Assembly (NCBI RefSeq): GCF_018069875.1
Contig: NZ_JAGQDF010000003.1
Coordinates: 62,001 to 126,000 of the forward strand
Direction: 5' to 3'
Source: Ideonella alba
GTDB lineage: Bacteria > Pseudomonadota > Gammaproteobacteria > Burkholderiales > Burkholderiaceae_C
DNA: 64,000 bases
The position numbers and the translations under genes are program-made. Shown here piece by piece: positions 36,416-44,351 of the stretch. The notes beneath the pieces were generated by a model. It made no database searches. It saw nothing but the letters and a program-made list of their open reading frames with translations, and was not told where the DNA came from. How positions within the stretch are numbered: position 1 is the stretch's first letter; the number at the start of each line of letters is the position of its first letter.

Positions 36416-36443
36416 GCTTTAGCGTTAAATCAGCGGCTTGAAA
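36416..36443 (-). promoter_or_regulatory. candidate promoter and LacI-type operator upstream of xylA
   Basis: The palindrome TTTAGCGTTAAA (36418-36429; 10 of 12 positions symmetric, central CG) matches the core of the one at 3933-3944. On the minus strand TTTCAA (36443-36438) and TAAAGC (36421-36416), 16 bases apart, could be weak -35 and -10 elements, with the operator overlapping the -10 as it does at the GH31 promoter. The hexamers are poor, so the operator is better supported than the promoter. Confidence 0.5.
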
Positions 36444-36449
36444 AGAGGC

Positions 36450-37979
36450 TCAGGCGGTCATCGCGAGCGCCTGCCGCGGTGTCGTGGACGGTGCGCGCAG
36501 GCGCTGGTACAGGCTCTGGAAGCGGGCGCGCCGCTCGGCCAGGCGCGCGGCGGCGCCGGGCGTGGGGTGGAAACGGGCCGTCACGGCCAGGGGGGTGCAG
36601 ACGCGGGCCGGGTCGGCGCCGGCGGCCAGCCAGCCCAGGCGGGCGGCGCCCAGCGCGGCGCCGGTCTCGGCGCCGTCGAGCTGACGCAGCTCCAGCCCCA
36701 GCACATCGGCCAGCAGCTGGGCCCACAGCGCGCTGCGGGCGCCGCCGCCCACCAGCGCCAGCGGGCCGACCTCGGTGCCGGCGGCGCGCAGCGCGTCGAG
36801 GGCATCGGCCAGACCGAAGGCCACGCCTTCGAGCACTGCGTAGCCGCCGTGCGCGCGGGTGCTGGCGTGGGTCAGCCCGTGCAGCACGCCGGGCGCGAAG
36901 GGATCGTTGTGGGGCGTGCGCTCACCGGCCAGGTAGGGCAGGAACAGCGGCGCCTCGGTGCGCTGGGCGGGACTGAGCCGGGCCACCTCGTCGAGCAGCG
37001 TGGTTTCGTGACCGGCGCCGCTGAACGACGTGAACCAGCGCAGGCAGCTGGCCGCCGACAGCATCACGCCCATCTGGTGCCAGCGCTGCGGCAGCGCGTG
37101 GCAGAAGGCGTGCACGGCGCTGGCCGGGTTGGGGCGGTAGCGGTCGTTGACGACGAACAACACGCCCGACGTGCCCAGCGACAGGAAGCCCTGCCCCGGC
37201 TCGGTGGCGCCGATGCCGATGGCGCTGGCGGCGTTGTCGCCGGCCCCGCCGGCGATCACCACGCCCGCCGGCAGGCCCCAGGCGGCTGCCAGCGCCGGCC
37301 GCAGCGTGGCCGACGGCGCGCCGCTGTCGACCAGGCGCGGCATCTGGGCGCGGCTCAGGCCACACGCGGCCAGCAGTTCGTCGGACCAGTCGCGCCGGGC
37401 CACGTCCAGCCACAGCGTGCCGGCGGCATCAGAGGCCTCGCTGACCTTGTCGCCCGACAGGCACCAGCGCAGATAGTCCTTGGGCAGCAGTACGCTGCGG
37501 ATGCGCGCGAACAAGGCCGGCTCATGGCGCTTCACCCACAGCAGCTTGGGCGCGGTGAAGCCCGGCATCGCCAGGTTGCCGGCGATGGCATGCAGGTTGG
37601 GCGCGCGGGACGACAGCTCGGCACACTCGGCGTGGCTGCGGCCGTCGTTCCAGAGGATGGCCGGACGCAGCACCATGTCGTCACCGTCCAGCAGCACGGC
37701 GCCGTGCATCTGGCCGGACAGGCCGATCGCGCGCACCGCGGCAAAGGCCTGCGGATGGGCCGCGCGCAACTCGGCCACCGCCAGCTGGGTGGCGTTCCAC
37801 CAGTCCTGCGGCAGCTGTTCGGACCACAGCGGCTGCGGCTGCGACAGCGACAGCGGCGCCCCCGCCTGGCCGATCACGCTGCCCTGCGCATCCAGCAGCA
37901 GCAGCTTGACCTCGGAGGTGCCCAGGTCGATGCCCAGCGAGCAGCCCTCGGCCGGATGCAGCGGTGCGCCCGCGCTCAT
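36450..37979 (-). CDS. xylB: xylulokinase
   Basis: A 509-residue FGGY-family kinase phosphorylating D-xylulose to xylulose-5-phosphate. The N-terminal phosphate loop GIDLGTSEVKLLLLD, the GLSGQMHG segment (typical of xylulokinase) and the second ATP-site motif GGGARSALWAQLLADVL are present. Its start overlaps the ROK regulator stop by four bases. Confidence 0.95.
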   Translation of the reverse strand: MSAGAPLHPAEGCSLGIDLGTSEVKLLLLDAQGSVIGQAGAPLSLSQPQPLWSEQLPQDWWNATQLAVAELRAAHPQAFAAVRAIGLSGQMHGAVLLDGDDMVLRPAILWNDGRSHAECAELSSRAPNLHAIAGNLAMPGFTAPKLLWVKRHEPALFARIRSVLLPKDYLRWCLSGDKVSEASDAAGTLWLDVARRDWSDELLAACGLSRAQMPRLVDSGAPSATLRPALAAAWGLPAGVVIAGGAGDNAASAIGIGATEPGQGFLSLGTSGVLFVVNDRYRPNPASAVHAFCHALPQRWHQMGVMLSAASCLRWFTSFSGAGHETTLLDEVARLSPAQRTEAPLFLPYLAGERTPHNDPFAPGVLHGLTHASTRAHGGYAVLEGVAFGLADALDALRAAGTEVGPLALVGGGARSALWAQLLADVLGLELRQLDGAETGAALGAARLGWLAAGADPARVCTPLAVTARFHPTPGAAARLAERRARFQSLYQRLRAPSTTPRQALAMTA

Positions 37980-39196
37980 GCGGCGTCCTTCAGCGCGGGC
38001 ATGGTCAGCGGCCGGGTCAGGCGGTAGCGCGCCAGCGCCGCCGCACCGATGGCCACCGCGTCGGCGCCATGGCGGCTGATGCGCAGCGCCGGCGGGGCCA
38101 GACCGGCAGCGGCGGCGTGCTCGGTCAGCGTGCGCAGCGCGGGCTGCAGGAAGGGATCGCCCAGGCTGACCAGCGCGCCGCCCAGCACGATGCAGCCGGG
38201 GTCGTAGGCCGCAGCCAGGTTCTGCAGCAGCACGCCCAGGTAGGCGCCTGACCTGGCGACCGCGCGCAGCGTGCCGCGCTCGCCCGCCTGCACCCGCGCC
38301 GCCAGCACCGACAGGTGGCGCTGCTCGTCGTCGTCGGACTGCGGGCCCAGCATCGCGCGCAGGCCGATCAGCGCTTCGGCACAGCCACGGCGACCACAGC
38401 TGCAGGGGGGGCCGTTGAGCTGTAGCACGATGTGGCCGACCTCGCCGGCAAAGCCGCGGTGCCCGGTGAGCAGGCGCTCGCCCACCACGACCCCGGCGCC
38501 AACGCCCTCGTTGAGGCTGACGTAGAGCAGCGGATCGGCCACCTCGTGGCGATTGAACTCGAGCTCGCCCAGCGCCGCGACATCGGCCTCGTTCTGCACG
38601 AACAGCGGCACGCCATCCAGCGCGGTGCCGGCCAGGCGTTCGCCGAGCAGGGCGCCGACGGGCACATCGCGCCAGCCCAGGTTGGGGGCGAAATGCAGGT
38701 GGCCGCTGGCCTCGTCGACACCGCCGGGCAGCCCGATGCCGATGCCGATGATGTGCTGGCGCGGCGTGTCGATGCGCTGCGCCAGCTTCAGCATCGTCTG
38801 GGACAGCTGGCCCAGGCAGGCTTTGGCACCACGGCCGGGCGTCATGGGCACCGAGGCCGACTGCTGCACCTCGCCGGTCAGCGACGTCAGCACCAGGCGC
38901 AGCGACTCGATGCCGACCTCCACGCCCAGCAGCAGCTTGCGCTCGGGGTCGACGAACAGCGGCGTCGGGCGCCGGCCCAGCTCGCCGGTGGCCACCACCT
39001 CGCGCTCGACCAGCCAGCCCTCGTCCAGCAGCTCGCGCGCCAGGGTGCTGACCGTGGACTTGGTCAGGCCGACGGCCGCCGCCAGCTCCACCCGGGACAA
39101 ACCCGGATGGGTGCAGAGGTGGCGCACCAGGGACATGCGGTTGATGCCCTTGAGCAGTTGCTGGTGGCCGGCGGCGTGGGTGAGATCGGCGAGCAA
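37976..39196 (-). CDS. xylR: ROK-family xylose repressor
   Basis: A 406-residue regulator with an N-terminal winged helix (LSRVELAAAVGLTKSTVSTL, residues about 33-52) and a C-terminal ROK sugar-binding domain with the zinc motif CSCGRRGCAE. It overlaps xylB. The promoter driving it (39236-39263) holds a palindrome in its spacer, which is also found upstream of xylFGH. Hence it likely represses xylBA, xylFGH and the two halogenase genes, with xylose as inducer. The symbol is by analogy with the ROK-type XylR of Firmicutes, which is a different protein from the AraC-type XylR of E. coli. Confidence 0.88.
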   Translation of the reverse strand: MLADLTHAAGHQQLLKGINRMSLVRHLCTHPGLSRVELAAAVGLTKSTVSTLARELLDEGWLVEREVVATGELGRRPTPLFVDPERKLLLGVEVGIESLRLVLTSLTGEVQQSASVPMTPGRGAKACLGQLSQTMLKLAQRIDTPRQHIIGIGIGLPGGVDEASGHLHFAPNLGWRDVPVGALLGERLAGTALDGVPLFVQNEADVAALGELEFNRHEVADPLLYVSLNEGVGAGVVVGERLLTGHRGFAGEVGHIVLQLNGPPCSCGRRGCAEALIGLRAMLGPQSDDDEQRHLSVLAARVQAGERGTLRAVARSGAYLGVLLQNLAAAYDPGCIVLGGALVSLGDPFLQPALRTLTEHAAAAGLAPPALRISRHGADAVAIGAAALARYRLTRPLTMPALKDAA

Positions 39197-39235
39197 GACA
39201 GGAGGCCGGTAGGACGATGGCAGAATCGTGGGGCG

Positions 39236-39263
39236 ACTATAGTTCGATCGTCGAACGAATCAA
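39236..39263 (-). promoter_or_regulatory. promoter of xylR-xylB-xylA with operator in the spacer
   Basis: On the minus strand TTGATT (39263-39258) and TATAGT (39241-39236) are 16 bases apart. The spacer contains GTTCG-N5-CGAAC (39242-39256), the same inverted repeat as at 12761-12775. The start of transcription would be about 33 bases before the xylR ATG. Because ACTATAGT is itself palindromic, a TATAGT also exists on the plus strand toward the divergent halogenase gene. Confidence 0.7.
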
Positions 39264-39339
39264 TCCAGGGGAAATACCAAGCCACCACCAGGCGCCTTCG
39301 GGCCCATGATGGCGCCCCGTCACACCCCCTGCGCGCCCC

Positions 39340-40848
39340 ATGCACGACCCCCAGGCCCTGCGCAAGATCGTCATCCTCGGCGGCGGCACCGCCGGCTGGA
39401 TGGCGGCGCTGCCGCTGGCGCAGCGCCTGCGGCGCGGCGGTGCGGCGCCGGTGATCGAGCTGGTGGAGTCGGCCGAGATCGGCACCATCGGCGTCGGCGA
39501 GGCCACGCTGCCGCCGATCCGCTTCTTCAATGCCAGCCTGGGCCTGGACAACGCCGAGTTCATTCGCCGCACGCAGGCCAGCTTCAAGCTGGGCATCGAG
39601 TTCGCGGACTGGGGCAAGGTGGGTGAGTCCTTCTTCCACGGCTTTGGCGACCATGGCCCGCCGATCGACACCCGCTCGTCCTACGCCTACTGGCTGCGCC
39701 TGCGCCACGAAGGCGCGATCGGTGCGCTGGCCGACTGGTCGGTGCCCACCGAGATGGCGCGCCAGGGCCGCTTCACGCCGCCGCTGGAGGGGCCGCCCAG
39801 CGCCGCCAATGCCTACGCCTACGCCTTTCATTTCGATGCCGGCCTGTACGCCGCCTACCTGCGCGAGCACGCGCTGGCCGCCGGCGTGGTGCGCACGGAG
39901 GGCCAGGTGGTCGAGGTCGAGCGCCGGCCTGGCGACGGCTTCGTCAGCGCCCTGCGCCTGGCCGATGGCCGGCGTGTCGAGGGAGACCTGTTCATCGACT
40001 GCTCGGGCTTTCGCGCGCTGCTGATCGAGGGCGTGATGCAGGCCGGCTTCGAGGACTGGAGCCACTGGCTGCCCTGCGACCGCGCGCTGGCCGTGCCCAG
40101 CGGCCGCATGGCGCAACTGCCGCCCTTCACCCGCAGCGCCGCCACCCCGGCCGGCTGGACCTGGCGCATCCCCCTGCAGCACCGCACCGGCAACGGCCAT
40201 GTCTACTGCAGCCGCTTCATGGACGACGACGAGGCCGCGCGCCTGCTGCTGGCCGGCCTGCCGACGCCGGCCACCGATGTGCCGCGGCCGATCCGCTTCA
40301 CCGCTGGCCGGCGGCGCCGGTGCTGGGTGGGCAATGTGGTGGCGGTGGGCCTGTCCTCGGGCTTCCTCGAACCCTTGGAGTCGACCAGCATCCAGCTGAT
40401 CCTGGACGCGGTGGGCCGGCTGCTGATGCTGCTGCCCGACCGCAGCTTCGAGCCACACCTGGCGGCCGAGTTCAACCGGCTGATGGCGCGCCAGTACGAA
40501 TCCATCCGCGACTTCATCATCCTGCACTACACGCTGAGCCGGCGCGATGACCAACCGTTCTGGCGCGAACTGCGCACGATGCCGCTGCCCGACACGCTGG
40601 CGCACCAGATCGCGCTGTTCCGCGACAGCGGCCGCGTGGCGGTGCTCGACCCGGACGGTTTTGCCGAGCCCTCGTGGGTGGCGATCATGAACGGCATGGG
40701 CGTGCTGCCGCGGCGCCACGACCCGCTCACGCACGGCATCGACGCGGCAGCGCTGCGCGGCCACTTCGCGCGGCTGCGCGAGGCCATTGTCGGCACGGTG
40801 CGGACAATGCCCAGCCATGACGCCTTTCTGGCCGCGCTGGCCGCCTGA
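39340..40848 (+). CDS. tryptophan-halogenase family flavoprotein, divergent from xylR
   Basis: A 502-residue protein without signal peptide, a paralogue of the product of 16614-18131. It shows the FAD site GGGTAGWM (14-21), GVGEATLPP, Lys83 in SFKLGIEF, the halogenase signature WTWRIP (273-278), and FLEPLEST. The two paralogues share segment order throughout but differ enough to be an old duplication. It reads away from xylR across the ROK operator, so xylose control is likely. No flavin reductase, which these enzymes need for reduced FAD, is found in the window. The natural substrate is unknown. Confidence 0.85.
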   Translation: MHDPQALRKIVILGGGTAGWMAALPLAQRLRRGGAAPVIELVESAEIGTIGVGEATLPPIRFFNASLGLDNAEFIRRTQASFKLGIEFADWGKVGESFFHGFGDHGPPIDTRSSYAYWLRLRHEGAIGALADWSVPTEMARQGRFTPPLEGPPSAANAYAYAFHFDAGLYAAYLREHALAAGVVRTEGQVVEVERRPGDGFVSALRLADGRRVEGDLFIDCSGFRALLIEGVMQAGFEDWSHWLPCDRALAVPSGRMAQLPPFTRSAATPAGWTWRIPLQHRTGNGHVYCSRFMDDDEAARLLLAGLPTPATDVPRPIRFTAGRRRRCWVGNVVAVGLSSGFLEPLESTSIQLILDAVGRLLMLLPDRSFEPHLAAEFNRLMARQYESIRDFIILHYTLSRRDDQPFWRELRTMPLPDTLAHQIALFRDSGRVAVLDPDGFAEPSWVAIMNGMGVLPRRHDPLTHGIDAAALRGHFARLREAIVGTVRTMPSHDAFLAALAA

Positions 40849-40860
40849 CAGCCTGAGACC

Positions 40861-41211
40861 ATGATTCCTGCGCTCAACGGCTTTCGCTCCACCACCGGCA
40901 TCGCAGTGGCGCGAGCCCGTCCGGCGCCGCGGCCGCGGCCGCCGCAGCCGGCCCGCTTCCGCCCGGCCGAGCGCGCACTGCTGCTGGCGCAGCCAGGCAT
41001 CGGTCGGCGCACGCTGGCCGTGCTGGAGGCGGCTGGCGTCGGCTCGCTGTTGGAGCTGCTGCTGCTGGAGCCGGCGGAGATTGCCGGGCTGGCGCTGACC
41101 CGGCCGGCACCGCTGCTGCAGTTCCTGGATGGCTGCCGCTCGGCCGAACTGGTGGTTCAGTCGCTGGTAGCCACCCGCACGCAGTCGCGTCCTGCCGCCT
41201 TGGCGGCATAG
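40861..41211 (+). CDS. small helix-hairpin-helix protein
   Basis: A 116-residue protein starting 12 bases after the halogenase gene, probably in the same transcript. Residues 1-30 are Pro/Arg-rich and disordered. Residues about 42-75 contain LLLAQPGIGRRTLAVLEAAG and the following helix, a helix-hairpin-helix pattern of the non-specific DNA-binding kind. The last 18 codons overlap the 3' end of the converging diguanylate cyclase gene. I do not recognise a named family; it could be a chance open frame. Confidence 0.45.
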   Translation: MIPALNGFRSTTGIAVARARPAPRPRPPQPARFRPAERALLLAQPGIGRRTLAVLEAAGVGSLLELLLLEPAEIAGLALTRPAPLLQFLDGCRSAELVVQSLVATRTQSRPAALAA

Positions 41212-42713
41212 AGGGCCGCGTCAGCGGCGGCCAGGCCGTCGGCGGCGCTGGCATGGTCGGCCAGATCGGCCAGGCCGACACTCACCGTCACCCGCAGGCC
41301 CGAGGCCAGGACGCCCCAGTCCTCGGCGGCCACCTGGGCGCGCAGGCGCTCGGCCACCTGGCGCGCGGCCGGCAGGTCCAGCGCGGGCCAGGCCAGCACG
41401 AACTCCTCGCCGCCGAAGCGGGCGCACAGGTCGGCGTCGCGCGCGCCGGCCTGCAGCAGTTGCGCCAGGCGGCGCAGCACCGCATCGCCCACCAGGTGCG
41501 AGTGCCGGTCGTTGATCTGCTTGAAGTGGTCGATGTCCAGCAGTGCCAGCGGCAGCGGCCGGCCCCGCTCGCGCGCCTGGGCATGCCAGGGTGCCAGGCG
41601 CTGGTCCAGGTAGCGGCGGTTGCCCAGGCCGGTGAGGGCGTCCGCCAGGGCCTCGCGGCGGGCGCGCTCCAGTTCCACCCGCAGCGCCAGCGCGGCGGCC
41701 TTGCGCTGCGCCAGGTCGACCGCGCATTCCTCGCGCAGCGCATGGAAGCGCTTGTGGTGCTGCAAGGCTTCACGCCAGTGAGCGCCGGCTTCCTCGATCG
41801 CGCAGGCCTGTTCGTGCAGGGCCGCGGCGCGCGCCTTGGCCCCCAGGGCGGCGCAGGCCGCCAGGCCGTCGTTGATGGCGCGCCGCGCGGCCGCCAGATC
41901 CCCTGCGGCGGCGTGCAGCCGCGCCAGCCAGCCGGCGGCATGCGGCAGGCTGCTGCGGTCGGGCCAGGCCGCGACGATGCGCGCCTGGCGCGCGAACACC
42001 GCCAGGGCCTCGTCGCGCCGGTCGCGCAGGACCAGCGACGCGCCCAGCGCCACCAGCAGGTGTGGCAGCGTCAGCTCCTGGTCATGGGCGCAGGCCAGCG
42101 CATCGGCCTCGGCGGCCAGCTGGTCCAGCTCGGCCCAGGCCGCGGCGGCGGTGTCGGGGTGCTGGGTCTGCGCCGCCTCGCCGCGGGCCAGCACACGGCC
42201 GGCCAGGTTGGTCAGCGCGATCAGGCGCAGGTCCACGCAGCCGCTGCGGCGGGCGCTGTCCAGGGCCTGGCGCTGGTAGGTTTCGGCGGCCTCGGCCTGG
42301 CCCAGGTCGGCATGCACCAGGCCCAGCAGGTTGAACAGGTGCAGCTGCAGGCGCGGCTCGGCGGGCGACAGGCGGTGCACCGCCTTCAGCTCGGCAAGGG
42401 CCTCGTCCAGATCGCCCAGCGCCCAGCAGATGCGAGCCCAGGCCAGGCCGGCGTGGGCGGTGGCGGGGGCGTCGCTGGCCAGGTCGGCCGCGGCGCGCGC
42501 CTCGCTGGCCAGGCGCGAGGCCTGGGCCAGGTCATTGCGCCGGTAGTGGCCATGCGAGGCGATGGCCAGCGCCTGCGCCTGCAGGTGGGCAGGCAGGCCG
42601 GGGTGTTGCAGCAGGGCCTGCAGACAGGCGTCGGTGGCCGCGTGCTCGGTGCGGTCCACGCTGTCCTGCAGCGCGCGCAGCAGGTCGGCGGGGGCGGCGG
42701 GGAGCGCGATCAT
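41157..42713 (-). CDS. TPR-repeat diguanylate cyclase (GGDEF)
   Basis: A 518-residue protein making cyclic di-GMP. Residues 1-320 are all-helical with TPR-like repeats (several A-x-x-Y/L-x-x-A-L pairs), a coiled-coil linker follows, and residues about 345-515 form the GGDEF domain, starting DALTGLGNRRYL. The active-site motif is GGEEF, a functional variant. RDAD five residues before it is a good product-inhibition I-site (RxxD). No transmembrane segment is apparent, so it is cytoplasmic and probably responds to a protein partner bound by the TPR part. Confidence 0.92.
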   Translation of the reverse strand: MIALPAAPADLLRALQDSVDRTEHAATDACLQALLQHPGLPAHLQAQALAIASHGHYRRNDLAQASRLASEARAAADLASDAPATAHAGLAWARICWALGDLDEALAELKAVHRLSPAEPRLQLHLFNLLGLVHADLGQAEAAETYQRQALDSARRSGCVDLRLIALTNLAGRVLARGEAAQTQHPDTAAAAWAELDQLAAEADALACAHDQELTLPHLLVALGASLVLRDRRDEALAVFARQARIVAAWPDRSSLPHAAGWLARLHAAAGDLAAARRAINDGLAACAALGAKARAAALHEQACAIEEAGAHWREALQHHKRFHALREECAVDLAQRKAAALALRVELERARREALADALTGLGNRRYLDQRLAPWHAQARERGRPLPLALLDIDHFKQINDRHSHLVGDAVLRRLAQLLQAGARDADLCARFGGEEFVLAWPALDLPAARQVAERLRAQVAAEDWGVLASGLRVTVSVGLADLADHASAADGLAAADAALYAAKAAGRDCVRVATSD

Positions 42714-42770
42714 GCCAGCGATTGTCGCGGGTCGACCCCCGCCGGGCGAGCGCTGCCGCGGCCCCGGCGC

Positions 42771-43352
42771 TCAGTCGCCAAGGTACCAGTGGTGGGCCAG
42801 CGGCACCCCGTCCAGGCCGGGTGGCAGCAGGTAGTCGGCCACGACCCAGGCGCTGCGCGCGCTCTGGGCCGCGTCGCCCAGCAGTTCATCGACCACGCGG
42901 CAGGAGCGCGCATCCAGCGCCGCCCAGGGCTGGTCGAGCAGCACCAGATCGGCGCCACTGGCCGCAGCGCCCAGCAGACCCAGCTTGCGGCGGCTGCCCC
43001 GCGAGAGCATGTACAGCGGCTTGGGCAGGTGCTCGTCCAGGCCCAGCGCCTGGGCCAGCTCGGCGGCCACGGTCGCGTCCCAGCCGGGGTGGGCGGCGCA
43101 GCGCGCGGCCAGCCAGTCGGTGGCCACCACGGCGTCGTCGGCAGGGTCGTCGGTCGGGGCGTACCAGACCGGGCCGTGCTGCCGCTCGATCCGGCCCTGC
43201 GCCGGCGCCACCTCACCGGCCAGCAGGCGCAGCAGCAGCGTCTTGCCGCGGCCTTCGCCGCCGGTGATGGTCGACAGCCCCGGGCGCAGCTCGGCCGTCA
43301 GGCCCTGCAGCGGGCCCAGGCAACAGTCCACCAGGCGCAGCCGTGTCGTCAT
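42771..43352 (-). CDS. orphan ABC-type ATP-binding protein
   Basis: A short 193-residue ATPase. It has Walker A GGEGRGKT, the signature-like LSRGSRRKLGLLGAAA and Walker B ADLVLLDQPWAALD; there is no permease gene nearby. The size and the LSRGSRRKL signature are reminiscent of CcmA-like small exporters, but nothing more specific can be said. It begins 19 bases after the beta-lactamase stop, in the same direction. The ATG at 43352 was chosen because upstream in-frame codons would run into the beta-lactamase gene. Confidence 0.75.
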   Translation of the reverse strand: MTTRLRLVDCCLGPLQGLTAELRPGLSTITGGEGRGKTLLLRLLAGEVAPAQGRIERQHGPVWYAPTDDPADDAVVATDWLAARCAAHPGWDATVAAELAQALGLDEHLPKPLYMLSRGSRRKLGLLGAAASGADLVLLDQPWAALDARSCRVVDELLGDAAQSARSAWVVADYLLPPGLDGVPLAHHWYLGD

Positions 43353-43371
43353 CGCCGTGATTGTGGCCTGC

Positions 43372-44253
43372 TCAACGGCTGGCCAGCCGGCCCACCGCCG
43401 CCAGCACCGCCTCGTCCTGCGGGCGGGGGTCGCGGCTGCCGCGCTGCGGGCCCTCGTAGTAGACCGCCACCACGCGCGGCGCACGGCCGCCGGGGGGCCA
43501 GACGATGCCGACGTCGTTGAGGCGGTCGGGCAGGCCGTCGTCCAGGCCGGTGCCGGTCTTGTGGCCCAGGGTCCAGCCGCTGGGCAGTCCGGCGCGCAGG
43601 CGGCGTGGGCCGGTGCGCGTGGTGCGCATCCAGCCCAGCAGGCGATCGCGGCTGCTGGCGCTGTGCAGGTCGCCCCTGAGCAGTCGGGTCAGGTTGGCGG
43701 CGATGGCGGCCGGCGAGGTGCTGTCCTGCGCCTCGCCGGCGCGGACCTGATTCATCGCCGGTTCGGTGCGGTCCAGGCGCGTGACGCTGTCGCCCTGCCG
43801 GCGCAACCAGTCGGTCAGTGCGGCGGGCCCGCCCAGATGGCGCAGCAGCAGGTTGGCGGCCAGGTTGTCGCTGTGGCACTGGGCGGCTTCGGCCAATGCC
43901 GACAGCGTCATGCCGGCGCGTGCATCGTGGGTGGCGGTGACGGGGCTGTTCGGCACGGCGTCGGCCGCCTGCCAGTGCAGGCGGTCGTCGAGCCGCCAGC
44001 GCCCGGCGTCGGCTTCGGCCAGCACGGCGGCCGCCAGCCACAGCTTGAAGGTGGAGCACAGCGCGAAGCGCTCATCGGCGCGGTGCGTCAGGCCCGGGCC
44101 ACCGCCCAGGTCCTGCATCACCACGCCCAGGCGGCCGCCGTGGCGGCGCTCCAGGGCGGCCAGGGTGTCGGGGGCGGCCTGTGCGCTGCCCAGGCCCAGG
44201 CTGCCCAGGCCGGCCAGGGCCTGTTGCAGCACGCGGCGACGGGATCTGTCCAT
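43372..44253 (-). CDS. bla: class A beta-lactamase, probably Tat-exported
   Basis: A 293-residue serine beta-lactamase acting in the periplasm. All catalytic motifs are present: STFK (Ser67, Lys70), SDN (128-130), the omega-loop Glu164 in RTEPAMN, and KTG (232-234). The leader SRRRVLQQAL fits Tat export. Cys66 stands directly before the catalytic Ser as in class A carbapenemases, but the partner Cys after KTG is missing (KTGTGLDDG), so their disulfide cannot form. The start at 44253 is set by GAGGAAA eight bases upstream. It is divergent from an AmpR-like regulator, the usual arrangement for inducible beta-lactamase. Confidence 0.93.
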   Translation of the reverse strand: MDRSRRRVLQQALAGLGSLGLGSAQAAPDTLAALERRHGGRLGVVMQDLGGGPGLTHRADERFALCSTFKLWLAAAVLAEADAGRWRLDDRLHWQAADAVPNSPVTATHDARAGMTLSALAEAAQCHSDNLAANLLLRHLGGPAALTDWLRRQGDSVTRLDRTEPAMNQVRAGEAQDSTSPAAIAANLTRLLRGDLHSASSRDRLLGWMRTTRTGPRRLRAGLPSGWTLGHKTGTGLDDGLPDRLNDVGIVWPPGGRAPRVVAVYYEGPQRGSRDPRPQDEAVLAAVGRLASR

Positions 44254-44351
44254 AGCTTTCCTCATCAATGGGGGGTGGTGCGGCGGTATTCTTGGGCTCC
44301 TGTCATCCCTTGCCCAACGACATGTGCTGGGCACTGGCATGAGGAAATCTC
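44254..44351. promoter_or_regulatory. bla/ampR divergent control region
   Basis: The 98 bases between the divergent genes carry a Shine-Dalgarno GAGGAAA for each gene at either end. Because both are preceded by AT, they form an inverted repeat of about nine bases (TTTCCTCAT and ATGAGGAAA). Two overlapping promoters and an AmpR site are expected here, but I could not identify a convincing T-N11-A site. Confidence 0.5.

Noticed and set aside
16614-40848. Horizontal acquisition of the whole sugar locus as a genomic island
   Set aside because: I see no integrase, tRNA or attachment repeats, and base composition and codon use look like the flanks, so there is no positive evidence for it.
43353-43484. 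N-terminal extension of the orphan ABC ATPase into the bla gene
   Set aside because: The extra 44 residues are the shadow of the beta-lactamase C-terminus in another frame; ATG 43352 gives a normal ABC N-terminus.
43372-44253. Assignment of the beta-lactamase as a carbapenemase
   Set aside because: Cys before the active Ser is present, but the disulfide partner after KTG is Gly, and spectrum cannot be read from the motifs.
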